Shown: positions 8,673 to 18,066 of the stretch, piece by piece
Layout of the letters: the number at the start of each line of letters is the position of its first letter
Numbering within the stretch: the first letter of the stretch is position 1
Origin: Lysinibacillus sphaericus
GTDB lineage: Bacteria; Bacillota; Bacilli; Bacillales_A; Planococcaceae
Reading direction: 5' to 3'
NCBI RefSeq assembly: GCF_006864135.1
Contig: NZ_SADV01000002.1
Location: 1 to 64,000, forward strand
Length of the DNA stretch: 64,000 nt
The notes under the pieces: model-generated
Databases searched by the model: none
What the model was told of the DNA's origin: nothing
The model's input: the letters and a program-made list of their open reading frames with translations, nothing else
Position numbers and translations under genes: made by a program

Positions 8673-9387
8673 TGACAACCTCAAATTTGTAGCCAACGCC
8701 CCATACAGTAACAATCATTTTTGCAGCGTTTTCAGATACACGGTTGAGCTTTTCGCGTAAACGTTTTACATGTGTGTCAACTGTACGTAAGTCGCCAAAG
8801 AAATCATAATGCCAAACTTCTTTTAGTAATTGTTCACGGTCAAATACTTTGTCTGGTGATTTAGCTAGGAAATAAAGCAATTCATACTCTTTAGGCGTTA
8901 AATTTACTTCAATACCCTCTGCTGTTACACGGTGAGCATCATGATCGATCATTAAATGTTGGAAGACAACTAAATCTTTTGAAGAAGAAGCATTTGTCGA
9001 AGGTGAGAATGCTTGTGAACGACGTAATATAGCCTTCACACGTAACACAACCTCACGAGGACTAAATGGTTTTACAATATAATCATCTGCTCCAAGCTCA
9101 AAGCCTTGTACACGATTCGCTTCCTCGCCTTTTGCAGTTAATAAAATAATTGGTGTTGCTGCTCGTTCACGGATTTCCGCACAAACTTCAAGTCCGTCTT
9201 TTTCAGGCATCATAATATCTAATAAAATACAGTGATACTCTTTTTCCAAAGATTTTTCGATCGCTTGTTCACCATTTTCTGCCTCGTCAACAAGGTACCC
9301 TTCTCGCTCTAAATACATTTTTAATAAGCGTCGAATACGATCCTCGTCATCTACTACTAATACTGAAATATTTTCTGACACTTTCAC
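8665..9387 (-). CDS. resD: ResD response regulator
   Basis: 240 residues: receiver domain with phospho-acceptor D57 (ILLDIMMPEKDG), the acidic VVDDED pocket and conserved LLTAKGEE and IVKPFSPRE, followed by an OmpR/PhoB winged helix (LTPKEYELLYFLA, then RTVDTHVKRLREK). In B. subtilis ResD activates resABC, ctaA and anaerobic respiration genes. It is followed by resE with an 8-base overlap and is separated from resC by a terminator, so resDE can be transcribed apart from resABC. Confidence 0.95.
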   Translation of the reverse strand: MKVSENISVLVVDDEDRIRRLLKMYLEREGYLVDEAENGEQAIEKSLEKEYHCILLDIMMPEKDGLEVCAEIRERAATPIILLTAKGEEANRVQGFELGADDYIVKPFSPREVVLRVKAILRRSQAFSPSTNASSSKDLVVFQHLMIDHDAHRVTAEGIEVNLTPKEYELLYFLAKSPDKVFDREQLLKEVWHYDFFGDLRTVDTHVKRLREKLNRVSENAAKMIVTVWGVGYKFEVVNE

Positions 9388-9456
9388 GATCCCTCTCTTC
9401 TAATCTTTCTCTACCTTCTATTGTACATGGTACAGCACATATTGAAAAGAAAAGAA

Positions 9457-9492
9457 AAGAAAGCCTTCTTGCCACAGCAAGAAGGCCTCTTC
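9457..9492 (-). terminator. Terminator between resC and resD
   Basis: GCCTTCTTGC (9463-9472), a 4-base loop and GCAAGAAGGC (9477-9486) pair perfectly. On the minus strand the stem runs into TTTCTTTTCTTTTC. It lies after resC and before resD. Confidence 0.85.
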
Positions 9493-9545
9493 TTTCCAAT
9501 ACTAGCGACGTAAAAAATTTCATATGTGCTCAAAATCAACTTAGT

Positions 9546-10733
9546 CTATGCTGATGCGTATGAGTGTAAACCTGCAAGAATCAAGTTAACAGCAATTAAG
9601 TTGAATAAGATAATTCCAAAACCAATTAATGCTAACCATGCAGATTTTTCACCTTCCCAGCCTTTCGATAAACGTAAGTGTAGGAATGCTGCATAGAATA
9701 ACCATGTAATAAGTGCCCATACTTCCTTCGGATCCCATCCCCAGAAACGACTCCACGAAAGTTGTGCCCAAATCATTGCAAAGATTAAAGCACCTAACGT
9801 AAATACTGGGAAGCCAATTAATACTGAACGATAACCAATTTCATCAACTAATTGTAAATTTACTCGTTTGACAAAAGGTTGGAAAATCGCACTAATTCGA
9901 CGTCGTGCAATTAATCGAATCAATAAATATAAAACAGACCCTACTAATAATGACCACACAACCGATGTTAATTTCTTCGCATTAATGAGCGGAGGCATTT
10001 CTACTAACGGAGACATGCCATGTTCTTCAACCGCCTTATATTCATTCATACCAAATAGTGGCGGCATTTTGTATTCAATTTGACGTCCATTACCCTCTTT
10101 ATCAACATAAGTATATGTTGAATCGTAACCCATCAAACTAAAAACAGATGTAGCAATTACGAAACCAAGGACTACAACAAGGAAGAACATTACCGATTCT
10201 AACCAGAAACGTTGTTTAGAAGGTTTCTTTAAATCAACTACTTTTAATAAATAAATTAGTCCTGCTACCGCACTAATTGCTAAAAGTGATTGCCCTAAAG
10301 CAGCTGTAATAACATGTATTGTTAACCAGTAACTTTGTAAAGATGGCATTAAAGGAGTTACTTCTTTCGGGAACATCGCCGCATAGGCAATTATTAATAA
10401 CGCCACAGGTAATGCTACTAAGCCCAGAGCCGTCACGCGATAAATAAAATAAATCAAAACGAATGCCCCAACAATGAACATTCCAAACGCAGTCGTAAAT
10501 TCAAACATATTACTAACAGGTGCATGCCCTGCATAAATCCAACGAGTGATAAAATAACCAAGCTGCGAAAGTAGACCTATAATCGTGACAACAATTGCAA
10601 CCTTACCCCATTTTTCGGTATTTTTGCCTGTTGCATTCGATTGCTTTATCGAACCACCAAATAAAAAAGTCGCAACTAGGTAGGCTATGAATGCTACAAA
10701 TAATAGGTTTCTACTTATGTCAATCAAACTCAT
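9546..10733 (-). CDS. resC: ResC cytochrome c biogenesis protein (CcsA family)
   Basis: 395 residues with about eight or nine membrane segments. The tryptophan-rich haem motif WGWDPKEVWALITW near residue 330 is the CcsA/ResC signature. With ResB it forms the System II haem export and cytochrome c synthase complex. It overlaps resB by 4 bases, the middle of a resA-resB-resC operon. Confidence 0.95.
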   Translation of the reverse strand: MSLIDISRNLLFVAFIAYLVATFLFGGSIKQSNATGKNTEKWGKVAIVVTIIGLLSQLGYFITRWIYAGHAPVSNMFEFTTAFGMFIVGAFVLIYFIYRVTALGLVALPVALLIIAYAAMFPKEVTPLMPSLQSYWLTIHVITAALGQSLLAISAVAGLIYLLKVVDLKKPSKQRFWLESVMFFLVVVLGFVIATSVFSLMGYDSTYTYVDKEGNGRQIEYKMPPLFGMNEYKAVEEHGMSPLVEMPPLINAKKLTSVVWSLLVGSVLYLLIRLIARRRISAIFQPFVKRVNLQLVDEIGYRSVLIGFPVFTLGALIFAMIWAQLSWSRFWGWDPKEVWALITWLFYAAFLHLRLSKGWEGEKSAWLALIGFGIILFNLIAVNLILAGLHSYASA

Positions 10734-12400
10734 AAGGTGTTGTCACCTTCCTTTTCCTTTGTGGATTTCTTGACATCTTCTGACGCATCTAACTGATCTT
10801 CATATGGTGGTAGACCAGCAAATGTAGTGACTGTATCTAAATCCTTTTTCATACTGAACATATTTTTATTCACATGGGCAGCCATCAACACTCGGCCATC
10901 AGGCTCCACCTGCAACCATAAACGTCGGTGGTTCCAATACGAGCCAATTACTACACCAATCATGAAAATAATACCGCCGACAAATAAAATTGGTATCGTA
11001 CTATCCTTACGAATTGTAAAGTTTGATGAATTACGCGTCTCTACTCCTGTGAATTTCATTCTATATTTGTTTTCACCAAGTGGTTCAAAAGGCGGCTTCC
11101 TAATTTCTACAAAGCTTACTTCACCTTTTGGCGTTTCTGGTGTTGTCATTTTAAATATAAATGCTGGATTATTTGGTATTGATGTTTGTGTTTGTGGTTC
11201 ACCATCTTTAAAACCAGAAAAATCTGGTGTATACACAAGAATCTGTACTGAAGAACCATTTCCTAAATCATATTCTTTTTTAGGATTCGTTAAATCAATT
11301 TCAATTTGTCCTAGTGAATCTTCTTCATTTGCTTTATTCACTAAATTAAAATTCATCTGTCTCAACTCATTGAGGCGATAATTCATTTGATACAGTGCAA
11401 AACTGTTTTCTTTTAACGGATGATTGACACGAATAGAGTAATCTCTCAATTTTTTAAGATTGTCTGTATCTCCAGGAAGAGCTCCGTCGGGTTGTTTGTA
11501 TAATGTGATGTCTGTTTGATAGTTTTTCGCCATAGCATTGACACCTTGGTTTGCTTGCTCGTCCTGCGGCTTATTGTCATGGGTTTCCAAAATAAATTTA
11601 TTATTTTTAATAAAATAGCCGTCCATCCCTGGTATAGCTCGTGTCTCACCTTCACGGATCCAAATCGTCTCATCCACATAAAAACCAGGTACTAAGCGCA
11701 GCATAACACCTGCTAAAAAGATAATGAGACCGACATGATTTATGTATGGGCCATATCGAGCAAAACGGCCGCGCTCTGCTAGCAATGCACTTCCATCACG
11801 ACGAACGCGATATTTTAAGTCAGTCATTTTTTGCTCAACTTTATCTAGCGTTTCTTCAGGGTTTGGCACTTGTCCTTCCGCAACGATACGTTGACGCTTC
11901 ATGAAACTTTCATGACGTTTAACGCGTTGATTTTTTAGAGACTTGTGTAATGGTAAACCACGGTCTAAACTCGCAACAATAATGGAAATCGCAAGCATAC
12001 CCACTAAAATTTGGAACCACCAAGTGCTATACAAATTAGAAAGTCCTAAATTATTATAGAGTTTGCCCAACAAACCATACACTTTCTCATAATACTCCGC
12101 TTTACTAGGTTCAGGGGCATTAACATACATCGCTTGCGGTAGTATTGTTCCAATTGACGCTGCGACTAACGTTATAATAATAAGGGCAATCCCGACTTTT
12201 ACATTCGAGAAGAAATTCCAAATTTTATCGACAATTGTTGTGTTATACGTTTTTGAGCGAATCGCCATTCCGTCGTAGCGCATATCAACAACTTTTGTTT
12301 GTTTACTTTCCTCAGTTAAAGGACGACCACATTTCTCACAAAGCTTCGTGCCATACGGGTTACTATGACCACAAGCACAAATAATGTTTTCCATAGTCAT
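10730..12400 (-). CDS. resB: ResB cytochrome c biogenesis protein with N-terminal zinc ribbon
   Basis: 556 residues. The first 30 residues hold a four-cysteine ribbon (CACG at the N-terminus, then CEKCGRPL), followed by a membrane-spanning ResB core with segments near 70-90, 125-145, 215-235 and 470-490 and a large extracytoplasmic domain between the last two. It partners ResC in haem delivery to apocytochrome c. It lies 7 bases from resA and overlaps resC. The zinc ribbon is an add-on whose role is unclear. Confidence 0.93.
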   Translation of the reverse strand: MTMENIICACGHSNPYGTKLCEKCGRPLTEESKQTKVVDMRYDGMAIRSKTYNTTIVDKIWNFFSNVKVGIALIIITLVAASIGTILPQAMYVNAPEPSKAEYYEKVYGLLGKLYNNLGLSNLYSTWWFQILVGMLAISIIVASLDRGLPLHKSLKNQRVKRHESFMKRQRIVAEGQVPNPEETLDKVEQKMTDLKYRVRRDGSALLAERGRFARYGPYINHVGLIIFLAGVMLRLVPGFYVDETIWIREGETRAIPGMDGYFIKNNKFILETHDNKPQDEQANQGVNAMAKNYQTDITLYKQPDGALPGDTDNLKKLRDYSIRVNHPLKENSFALYQMNYRLNELRQMNFNLVNKANEEDSLGQIEIDLTNPKKEYDLGNGSSVQILVYTPDFSGFKDGEPQTQTSIPNNPAFIFKMTTPETPKGEVSFVEIRKPPFEPLGENKYRMKFTGVETRNSSNFTIRKDSTIPILFVGGIIFMIGVVIGSYWNHRRLWLQVEPDGRVLMAAHVNKNMFSMKKDLDTVTTFAGLPPYEDQLDASEDVKKSTKEKEGDNTL

Positions 12401-12407
12401 TTACTCC

Positions 12408-12941
12408 TTATTTCGGCTTCACTAATTCCATGTACGAAGCAATTTTTCCTTCCTCTATTTCACCAGTAATAATTTTGACTACTTTACCATCTGGATCAAT
12501 AACAAGAGTTGCAGGTAAATTACCTACATTGTAGGTAGTACTAACGCTTTTCGTTTTGTCAATAACTACTGGGAACGTTAATTTATGTCTATCGACAAAA
12601 TTTTGTACTTCAAAATCTGTTTGCGCAATATTGACCGACAATGTTTGTACACCCTGATCTTTAAAGGCTTGATACTGACGGTTTATTGCAGGCATTTCCC
12701 TCTCACAAGGCCCACAAAAAGTTGCCCAGAAGTTCAAAAATACTCCCTGCCCTTTAAAATCAGACAGCTTATGTTTTTCACCGTTTAAATCTACTAACGT
12801 GAAGTCTGGTGCTTTAGAGCCCACTGCTATTAACTCTACTTTATCCTTTGTTGCTGTTCCGTATACCGTGTAACCAATTGCTAAGACTAAGATTGCCAAA
12901 ATAATGGTACGAATGACGAGACGTTTTTTCTTTTTCTCCAA
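12408..12941 (-). CDS. resA: ResA thiol-disulfide oxidoreductase
   Basis: 177 residues from a TTG start with GGGGG upstream. One N-terminal membrane anchor (about 8-27), then a thioredoxin/TlpA fold with active site C76-G-P-C79 in FWATFCGPCEREMP. It reduces apocytochrome c cysteines outside the membrane before haem attachment. B. subtilis ResA has CEPC, so a Gly replaces the Glu that tunes its reactivity. It is the first gene of resABC. Confidence 0.93.
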   Translation of the reverse strand: MEKKKKRLVIRTIILAILVLAIGYTVYGTATKDKVELIAVGSKAPDFTLVDLNGEKHKLSDFKGQGVFLNFWATFCGPCEREMPAINRQYQAFKDQGVQTLSVNIAQTDFEVQNFVDRHKLTFPVVIDKTKSVSTTYNVGNLPATLVIDPDGKVVKIITGEIEEGKIASYMELVKPK

Positions 12942-13268
12942 GTTAATAAACCCCCTATCAATTTACGGCTTAGAGTAACTACAACTAACGCTAAGCTTTT
13001 CATACAAACATCCATATGTATAGATTTTACCGTCTAATTTTCAGCATTTACATGTTCACTCGTGCGTCAAACACCACCTCACAAAAAGTGGAAACGATTT
13101 CATCAGGATGCAACTAATCTAGGTTAGCTATTCTCACCTATTATAGCAAAATGAAACAGAAACGCTTAGCTAATAATTATGAATGATTTATGAACGATTT
13201 CACTAATAAGAAAGTGAATACATTGCTATTACACATAGAAGTATCACTTTCTCATAGAAAATGCGGAT
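12942..13268. other. Gap between rluB and resA, no gene seen
   Basis: 327 bases with no open frame of note. GAAAGTGA/TCACTTTC arms at 13210-13251 could form a stem after rluB but no T-run follows. The promoter of resABC should lie here; I could not place a convincing -35/-10 pair. Confidence 0.4.
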
Positions 13269-14000
13269 TTATCCGATTTTTCCTGTCTCCGCTAACACGC
13301 GCAATTGCTTCACTTCATGCTTTGTTAATTCACGATATTCCCCCGGAGCTAGCCCGAATAAATCTAAAAAGGCAAAGCGTTCACGTTTTAATTTTACTAC
13401 TGGAGTACCGATCGCCTCGAACATGCGACGCACTTGACGATTTCGCCCTTCGTGGATCGTAATTTCACAGATTGCCTTACCTGCTTTTTCATCAAATGAA
13501 GTCATACTAACCATTGCAGGAGCTGTTTTGCCATCTTCTAACTTAATTCCTCGTTGAAGCTTTTTTAAACCTTCAATCGTTGGAACACCTTTAACACGAG
13601 CAATATATGTTTTGTCGATTTTAAATTTCGGATGCGTCAGCATATAAGAAAATTCACCATCATTTGTCAATAACAATAAGCCAGATGTATCATAGTCGAG
13701 ACGGCCAACTGGGAAAATTCGTTGTGGGATATGCTTAAACAAATCTGTGACAGTTTTGCGTCCTTTGTCGTCTGTTACAGCTGAAATCGTTCCACGTGGT
13801 TTATATAGTAAATAATAAACCTTATCCTCTTTCTCAAGCTTCACGCCTTCTACTTCTATCGTATCTGAGTTGGATACCTTTGTACCTAACTCACGCACTA
13901 CGACTCCGTTCACCTTAACTTTACCTTCTACAATCAATTGTTCTGCCTTACGTCTAGACGCCACACCAGCATACGCAATGACCTTTTGTAATCTTTCCAT
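13269..14000 (-). CDS. rluB: 23S rRNA pseudouridine synthase RluB
   Basis: 243 residues: S4 RNA-binding domain at about 1-60 (MERLQKVIAYAGVASRRKAE), then the RsuA-family catalytic domain with Asp102 in PVGRLDYDTSGLLLLTNDG and a C-terminal EGRNRQVRRM motif. It isomerises a uridine in 23S rRNA. As in B. subtilis it stands immediately upstream of resABC. The spmA-spmB pair that lies between dacB and rluB in B. subtilis is not present here. Confidence 0.93.
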   Translation of the reverse strand: MERLQKVIAYAGVASRRKAEQLIVEGKVKVNGVVVRELGTKVSNSDTIEVEGVKLEKEDKVYYLLYKPRGTISAVTDDKGRKTVTDLFKHIPQRIFPVGRLDYDTSGLLLLTNDGEFSYMLTHPKFKIDKTYIARVKGVPTIEGLKKLQRGIKLEDGKTAPAMVSMTSFDEKAGKAICEITIHEGRNRQVRRMFEAIGTPVVKLKRERFAFLDLFGLAPGEYRELTKHEVKQLRVLAETGKIG

Positions 14001-14226
14001 TCTTTCACCTCTAATTTTCTTTCACCTTGGTTTGACACCAAGCATTAAACCTCATTCGCACATTATGAATAAGGTTATTTTTCCCGCTAATCTGTGAAAA
14101 TTATGTCATACTTTTATACATTATTAAAGAAAAACTAATTATGGATAAATAATTAAATGATTTGAAATAGTTTTTATCAACTAGTTTCTGGATAATTTGT
14201 ACTTAAAATATTTAGGATTTTCACCA

Positions 14227-14480
14227 TAGCGTGGGTTGTTTTCCGTTTCGGTTTGGCGCTTTTCTGGGGGGCGTACGATGAGCCGCTTGAGCCAGCAGAT
14301 GTTTTTTGCTTTCGTCACAGAAAAATTGCCACAGGACGTGGCGTTCTTAGACTGAGCTCCTCTATTTCAGCCGATGTTTGAACACCCGCTAAAAAGGATG
14401 TTAAAACAGCATTCATCTCACCACCTAAAGAGATGGGAGAGACTTCTGTAGTTGACGCTTTGCTTTCGCTTCCAAAACAC
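14227..14480. repeat. Composite intergenic repeat element
   Basis: Three blocks recur elsewhere: GGGTTGTTTTCC...TGGCGCTTTTCTGGGGGGCG (also at 28737-28782), TTGCCACAGGACGTGGC...CTTAGACTGAG...CTCTATTTCAG (also at 16033-16080) and ATCTCACCACCTA...GACGCTTTGCTTTC (also at 4838-4882). It fills part of the 750-base gap between dacB and rluB. Confidence 0.6.
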
Positions 14481-14518
14481 TTGCTGAAAGGAAAAACAAA
14501 AAAGCCCCATTATAGGCA

Positions 14519-14758
14519 GCATTTCAAAACTATTCATTGCCACTATATTTGTTTTCGATTTTAAGTCCATAGTTACTTAATTCTTTATTAATAAATTGCT
14601 TCGCGCTTGATAACTTTTCGGTTAAAGATGGTTCAATTATTGAACCATCCTGTATGTGAAAATCAATTTTTCTGGTAAACTGACACCGTTTTTTTCCACA
14701 ATAGTCTGTTCAACCTTCACAATATCATAAACAAAAAAACAGCGAATCGCTTTTAACG
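14519..14758 (-). pseudogene. Decayed gene remnant between dacB and rluB
   Basis: Minus-strand translation gives FFVYDIVKVEQTIVEKNG, then after a one-base frame change FHIQDGSIIEPSLTEKLSS and QFINKELSNYGLKIENKYSG before a stop. The two blocks read as one continuous C-terminal protein fragment broken by a single frameshift and lacking a start. I do not recognise the family. It does not resemble SpmA or SpmB. Confidence 0.4.
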
Positions 14759-15823
14759 ATCCACTGATTCAACTTTTACTGGCACTGCATAGATACGCTC
14801 TTCACCTAGAAAGATGGACAGTACACCTTCCTTACGTTTTCTAGAAACATGCAAAACTTGCCTTACACTATCTTTTTCATCTTTATTTAGCTGTAAAAGA
14901 ATTGGTTCCTCTAAACGAATGGAGAGGTTTTTATTGACTTTATATTTACCTTTTTTCACCACTGTTTCAAGGCTGTAATCTTGCCAAACCTTGTTGGCTA
15001 AACCCCGATGTACATTCCAGTCATCGGATTCATTCAAAGTGACGACAATACATGTTTGCCCGTCCTTTTGGAAGGCAGTTGCAAGGGTTCGACCAGCTAC
15101 CTTTGTAAAGCCTGTTTTTCCGGCAAATGCTGAACCTTTAGCTGATTTTAATGCATTAACAGGTTGTTGTGTCTCATCGCCTATTTCGACGGCAACTCCT
15201 GACCCTTCTCGTAATAAACGGTGCTTATTTTCCCATAACATACCATTTTCAGTATTGGCACGATATAGAACTGTGGAGGCAATCTTTTTGAAAGTTTTAT
15301 TTTGGAGAGCAATCCTCAACATTTCAGCAGTATCTCTCGCTGACGATAAGTGCTCATCATGGTGCAAACCGGACGGGTTCATAAATACTGTATTTGTGAG
15401 ACCAGCAACAACAGCCCGCTCATTCATTAACTTTACAAACCCTTCTACCGATCCGCCGGCATGCTCTGCTAAAGCTGTTGCTGAGTCATTTCCTGAGCGA
15501 AGCATCAAACCATATAACAGTGTTTCTACCGTAACCTTTTCACCTGCTTGCAAGTAAATGGACGAGCCCTCAGCCGTTGCAGCCCTCGGTGAAATAACTA
15601 CTTCATCTTGAAGATTGCTATTTTCAATAGCAACAAGTGCTGTCCAAATTTTTGTTAAGCTAGCGATTGGTAACCGTGCATCACTATTTGATTCAAATAA
15701 AACACGGCCCGTATCACCATCTAAAACAGCATATCCGCTACCCCCTCGTGCCAAACTGGTTTCTGGAAGCATTAACATTACCACGACTATCATGAACAAT
15801 ATTAAACGTACTAACCGAAGCAA
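14753..15823 (-). CDS. dacB: D-alanyl-D-alanine carboxypeptidase (DacB-like)
   Basis: 356 residues with a signal peptide (about 1-25) and the three penicillin-binding motifs of the S11 family: S55-L-T-K58, S110-G-N and K236-T-G. It removes the terminal D-Ala from peptidoglycan stem peptides. Position after scpAB and before rluB matches the sporulation-specific dacB of B. subtilis, which sets spore cortex cross-linking. The sporulation role is inferred from synteny. Here it is cut off from scpB by a repeat element. Confidence 0.88.
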   Translation of the reverse strand: MLRLVRLILFMIVVVMLMLPETSLARGGSGYAVLDGDTGRVLFESNSDARLPIASLTKIWTALVAIENSNLQDEVVISPRAATAEGSSIYLQAGEKVTVETLLYGLMLRSGNDSATALAEHAGGSVEGFVKLMNERAVVAGLTNTVFMNPSGLHHDEHLSSARDTAEMLRIALQNKTFKKIASTVLYRANTENGMLWENKHRLLREGSGVAVEIGDETQQPVNALKSAKGSAFAGKTGFTKVAGRTLATAFQKDGQTCIVVTLNESDDWNVHRGLANKVWQDYSLETVVKKGKYKVNKNLSIRLEEPILLQLNKDEKDSVRQVLHVSRKRKEGVLSIFLGEERIYAVPVKVESVDR

Positions 15824-15896
15824 CGAGCCACTCCTTATTAAAAGTAATAGGAAAATATAGATTATATTTATGTTTCAAGATAAGTATTATACCAAA

Positions 15897-16150
15897 CAAT
15901 TATGCCCGACATAATTGCCACTGTCGCGCAGATAAACAATGCGTCCGGAATCGGCTTTGTGCTAAGGCCTGCAAATGTTTTTTGCGCGAAAGCGAAGCGG
16001 CAGCCGCAACAGCACGAAGTTGGTCACTCAGTCGTTGCCACAGGACGTGGCTCTCTTAGACTGAGTTCCTCTATTTCAGCGGATGTTTGGACATCTATAA
16101 CTGTCGCTACGCTTTCGGTACAAGATATTTGCTGCAAGAAGTTATTATGC
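15897..16150. repeat. Intergenic element with CAATTA...TAATTG palindrome, copy 1
   Basis: Begins with the palindrome CAATTATG...CATAATTG (15897-15917), then GTCCGGAATCGGCTTTGTGCT, a TTTTTTGCGCGAAAGCG block, and the TTGCCACAGGACGTGGC block shared with 14331. The first two parts recur near 23472 and, inverted, near 47128. It occupies the whole dacB-scpB gap. Confidence 0.65.
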
Positions 16151-16159
16151 CTTGCTCAT

Positions 16160-16756
16160 TTACTTTACTCCACTAAAGGTTTCTTGGAATTTCGTCATAA
16201 ATAGATCTGTTTCTTGCTCTTGTTCAACTAACTCTTCTTCAGGTAAAGGCGGCATTTCATCCATACTATTTAATCCAAAGTAGTTTAAGAATTCTTTTGT
16301 AGTACCATATAAGATTGCACGTCCTGTCCCTTCCGAGCGACCAACTTCCTTAATTAGCCCTCTAGAAACGAGCGTTTGAATTGGTCTTTCACACTTCACA
16401 CCACGTAAATCTTCAATTGCTACACGTGTAATTGGTTGTTTATATGCTACAATAGCCAATACCTCAAGTGAGGCTTGCGATAATGATTGAGCAGTTGGAT
16501 TTTCTACTAATCTTTGAATGGTATCTGCTAAATCAGATTTTGTTATAAGTTGATATACTCCAGCCATTTCTTTTATAGTAACGCCTCTTGCTAAATCTTC
16601 TTCATATGTTGTTTTCAATACTTCCATTGTTTGTACGACTAACTCTTCCGGTTCGCCTAAAAGTTGTGACAATTGTTTAATGGTTAAGCCGTCGTCTCCA
16701 ACAACAAATAATAAGGCTTCTATTCTACTCTGTAACATCATTGTTTTCGGCATCAT
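16160..16756 (-). CDS. scpB: Segregation and condensation protein ScpB
   Basis: 198 residues with two winged-helix domains (RIEALLFVVGDDGLTIKQLS, then LEVLAIVAYKQPITRVAIED). ScpB dimers bind ScpA and the SMC heads in the bacterial condensin. The start at 16756 has AGGAGG 6 bases upstream, inside the end of scpA, giving a 32-base overlap and translational coupling. Confidence 0.94.
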   Translation of the reverse strand: MMPKTMMLQSRIEALLFVVGDDGLTIKQLSQLLGEPEELVVQTMEVLKTTYEEDLARGVTIKEMAGVYQLITKSDLADTIQRLVENPTAQSLSQASLEVLAIVAYKQPITRVAIEDLRGVKCERPIQTLVSRGLIKEVGRSEGTGRAILYGTTKEFLNYFGLNSMDEMPPLPEEELVEQEQETDLFMTKFQETFSGVK

Positions 16757-17504
16757 CCCATTCCTCCTTCTGTAATGTAACTGTTAATTCTTCAAAGTTA
16801 CCGTCTTGCTCTACGATGACGACCTGACGTTTCATCAGTTCAAGAATAGATAAAAACGTCAGAATAAGCGTTGGCTTATCTTCATAGGGAAAAAGCTCGA
16901 AAAATGATGCACGTCCACCTGTAGTTCGTAATGAATCGACAACTGAACGCATTTGGTCTCTCACTGAGCGTTCTTGCCTCGCCACAGTTGTTTTTAGTGG
17001 TTTCTTTAATTTTTTTCGACGCATTAGTTTTTGAAAGGCTCCAAGCATGTCATAGATGTTGACGTTCAGATCAAATAACGCCATTTGCTCATCTAATGCT
17101 AACTCTGATAAATCTGCCGGAGGCCGTGTAAATACCTGTGCACGATCTGTTTCAAGCTCTTGCAGGCTACTCGCTGCTTCTTTATATTTCTTATACTCTA
17201 TTAAACGTTGCACCAGTTCTTCACGAGGGTCTGGGCCGTCGACTTCTAATTCGGCATCTTCAAGCTCACCTTCATGAATTGGCAAGAGCATACGACTTTT
17301 AATAGCTAATAATGTTGCAGCCATCACTAAATATTCACTAGCCTCATTTAACTCAAGTACCTGCATAGCATGTATATGGTCGATATATTGTTGAGTAATT
17401 TCAGCCATTGGGATATCATAAATATCAATTTCCAATCTGTGAATTAAATGCAATAATAAATCAAGAGGCCCTGAAAAGGCTTCTAATTTTACTTCATAAG
17501 ACAT
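16725..17504 (-). CDS. scpA: Segregation and condensation protein ScpA
   Basis: 259 residues. The N-terminal FSGPLDLLLHLIHRLEIDIY motif is the kleisin signature that contacts the SMC neck; the C-terminal winged helix (LILTFLSILELMKRQ) binds the SMC head. ScpA bridges SMC heads in condensin for chromosome segregation. It is followed by scpB with overlap and divergent from the YpuF-like gene. Confidence 0.95.
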   Translation of the reverse strand: MSYEVKLEAFSGPLDLLLHLIHRLEIDIYDIPMAEITQQYIDHIHAMQVLELNEASEYLVMAATLLAIKSRMLLPIHEGELEDAELEVDGPDPREELVQRLIEYKKYKEAASSLQELETDRAQVFTRPPADLSELALDEQMALFDLNVNIYDMLGAFQKLMRRKKLKKPLKTTVARQERSVRDQMRSVVDSLRTTGGRASFFELFPYEDKPTLILTFLSILELMKRQVVIVEQDGNFEELTVTLQKEEWDDAENNDVTE

Positions 17505-17559
17505 TGTTTTACCACCCTGAGATTCTATGTTCTTTTAGTATAGTAGAAAGGAGTCCAAA

Positions 17560-18066
17560 ATGCATCCACAGCATCACACTTTATTTATCGACTATTGTGC
17601 TTTTTTCAATGGAAATCAAGATTTTTTTGAATGCCATGAAGTCCTTGAGGAATACTGGAAGGATATTGCTCCATGTGATAAAATGCATCCTCTCGTTGGA
17701 TACGTACAACTCGCAACAGGTTTATATCATTGGCGACGAGATAATTTTATTGGTGCTGCGCGAATTTTAGAAAAAGCACTTCATAATTTTCAACATAATA
17801 AAGGCCACATCTTTTTTGACGAAATCGACTACGAAATACTAATAACACAACTAACAGATTCACTTTCTGCTACCCAAAAGGGCAAGTCCTTTCAAGCATT
17901 TCTACTTCCTCTTTCAGCCATACTAGAGGAATTAGTTTTTACTCGCATACAGATTTTACCACCAAGTAACACTAACTATCTTCTTCATAAACATATGCTT
18001 CGAGATCGCTCACATATTCTTGCAGAGCGTCAAGAAAGCAAACAAAGAAAAAGCAGACGTCAATGA
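17560..18066 (+). CDS. DUF309 family protein (YpuF-like)
   Basis: 168 residues with the DUF309 signature FFECHEVLEEYWK near residue 22 and a second helical block (GYVQLATGLYHWRRDNFIGA). The start has AAAGGAG 8 bases upstream. The biochemical role is not known. A gene of this type sits beside scpA in B. subtilis (ypuF). It is one of the few plus-strand genes in this part and ends in a 7-base tail-to-tail overlap with ribT. Confidence 0.8.
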   Translation: MHPQHHTLFIDYCAFFNGNQDFFECHEVLEEYWKDIAPCDKMHPLVGYVQLATGLYHWRRDNFIGAARILEKALHNFQHNKGHIFFDEIDYEILITQLTDSLSATQKGKSFQAFLLPLSAILEELVFTRIQILPPSNTNYLLHKHMLRDRSHILAERQESKQRKSRRQ

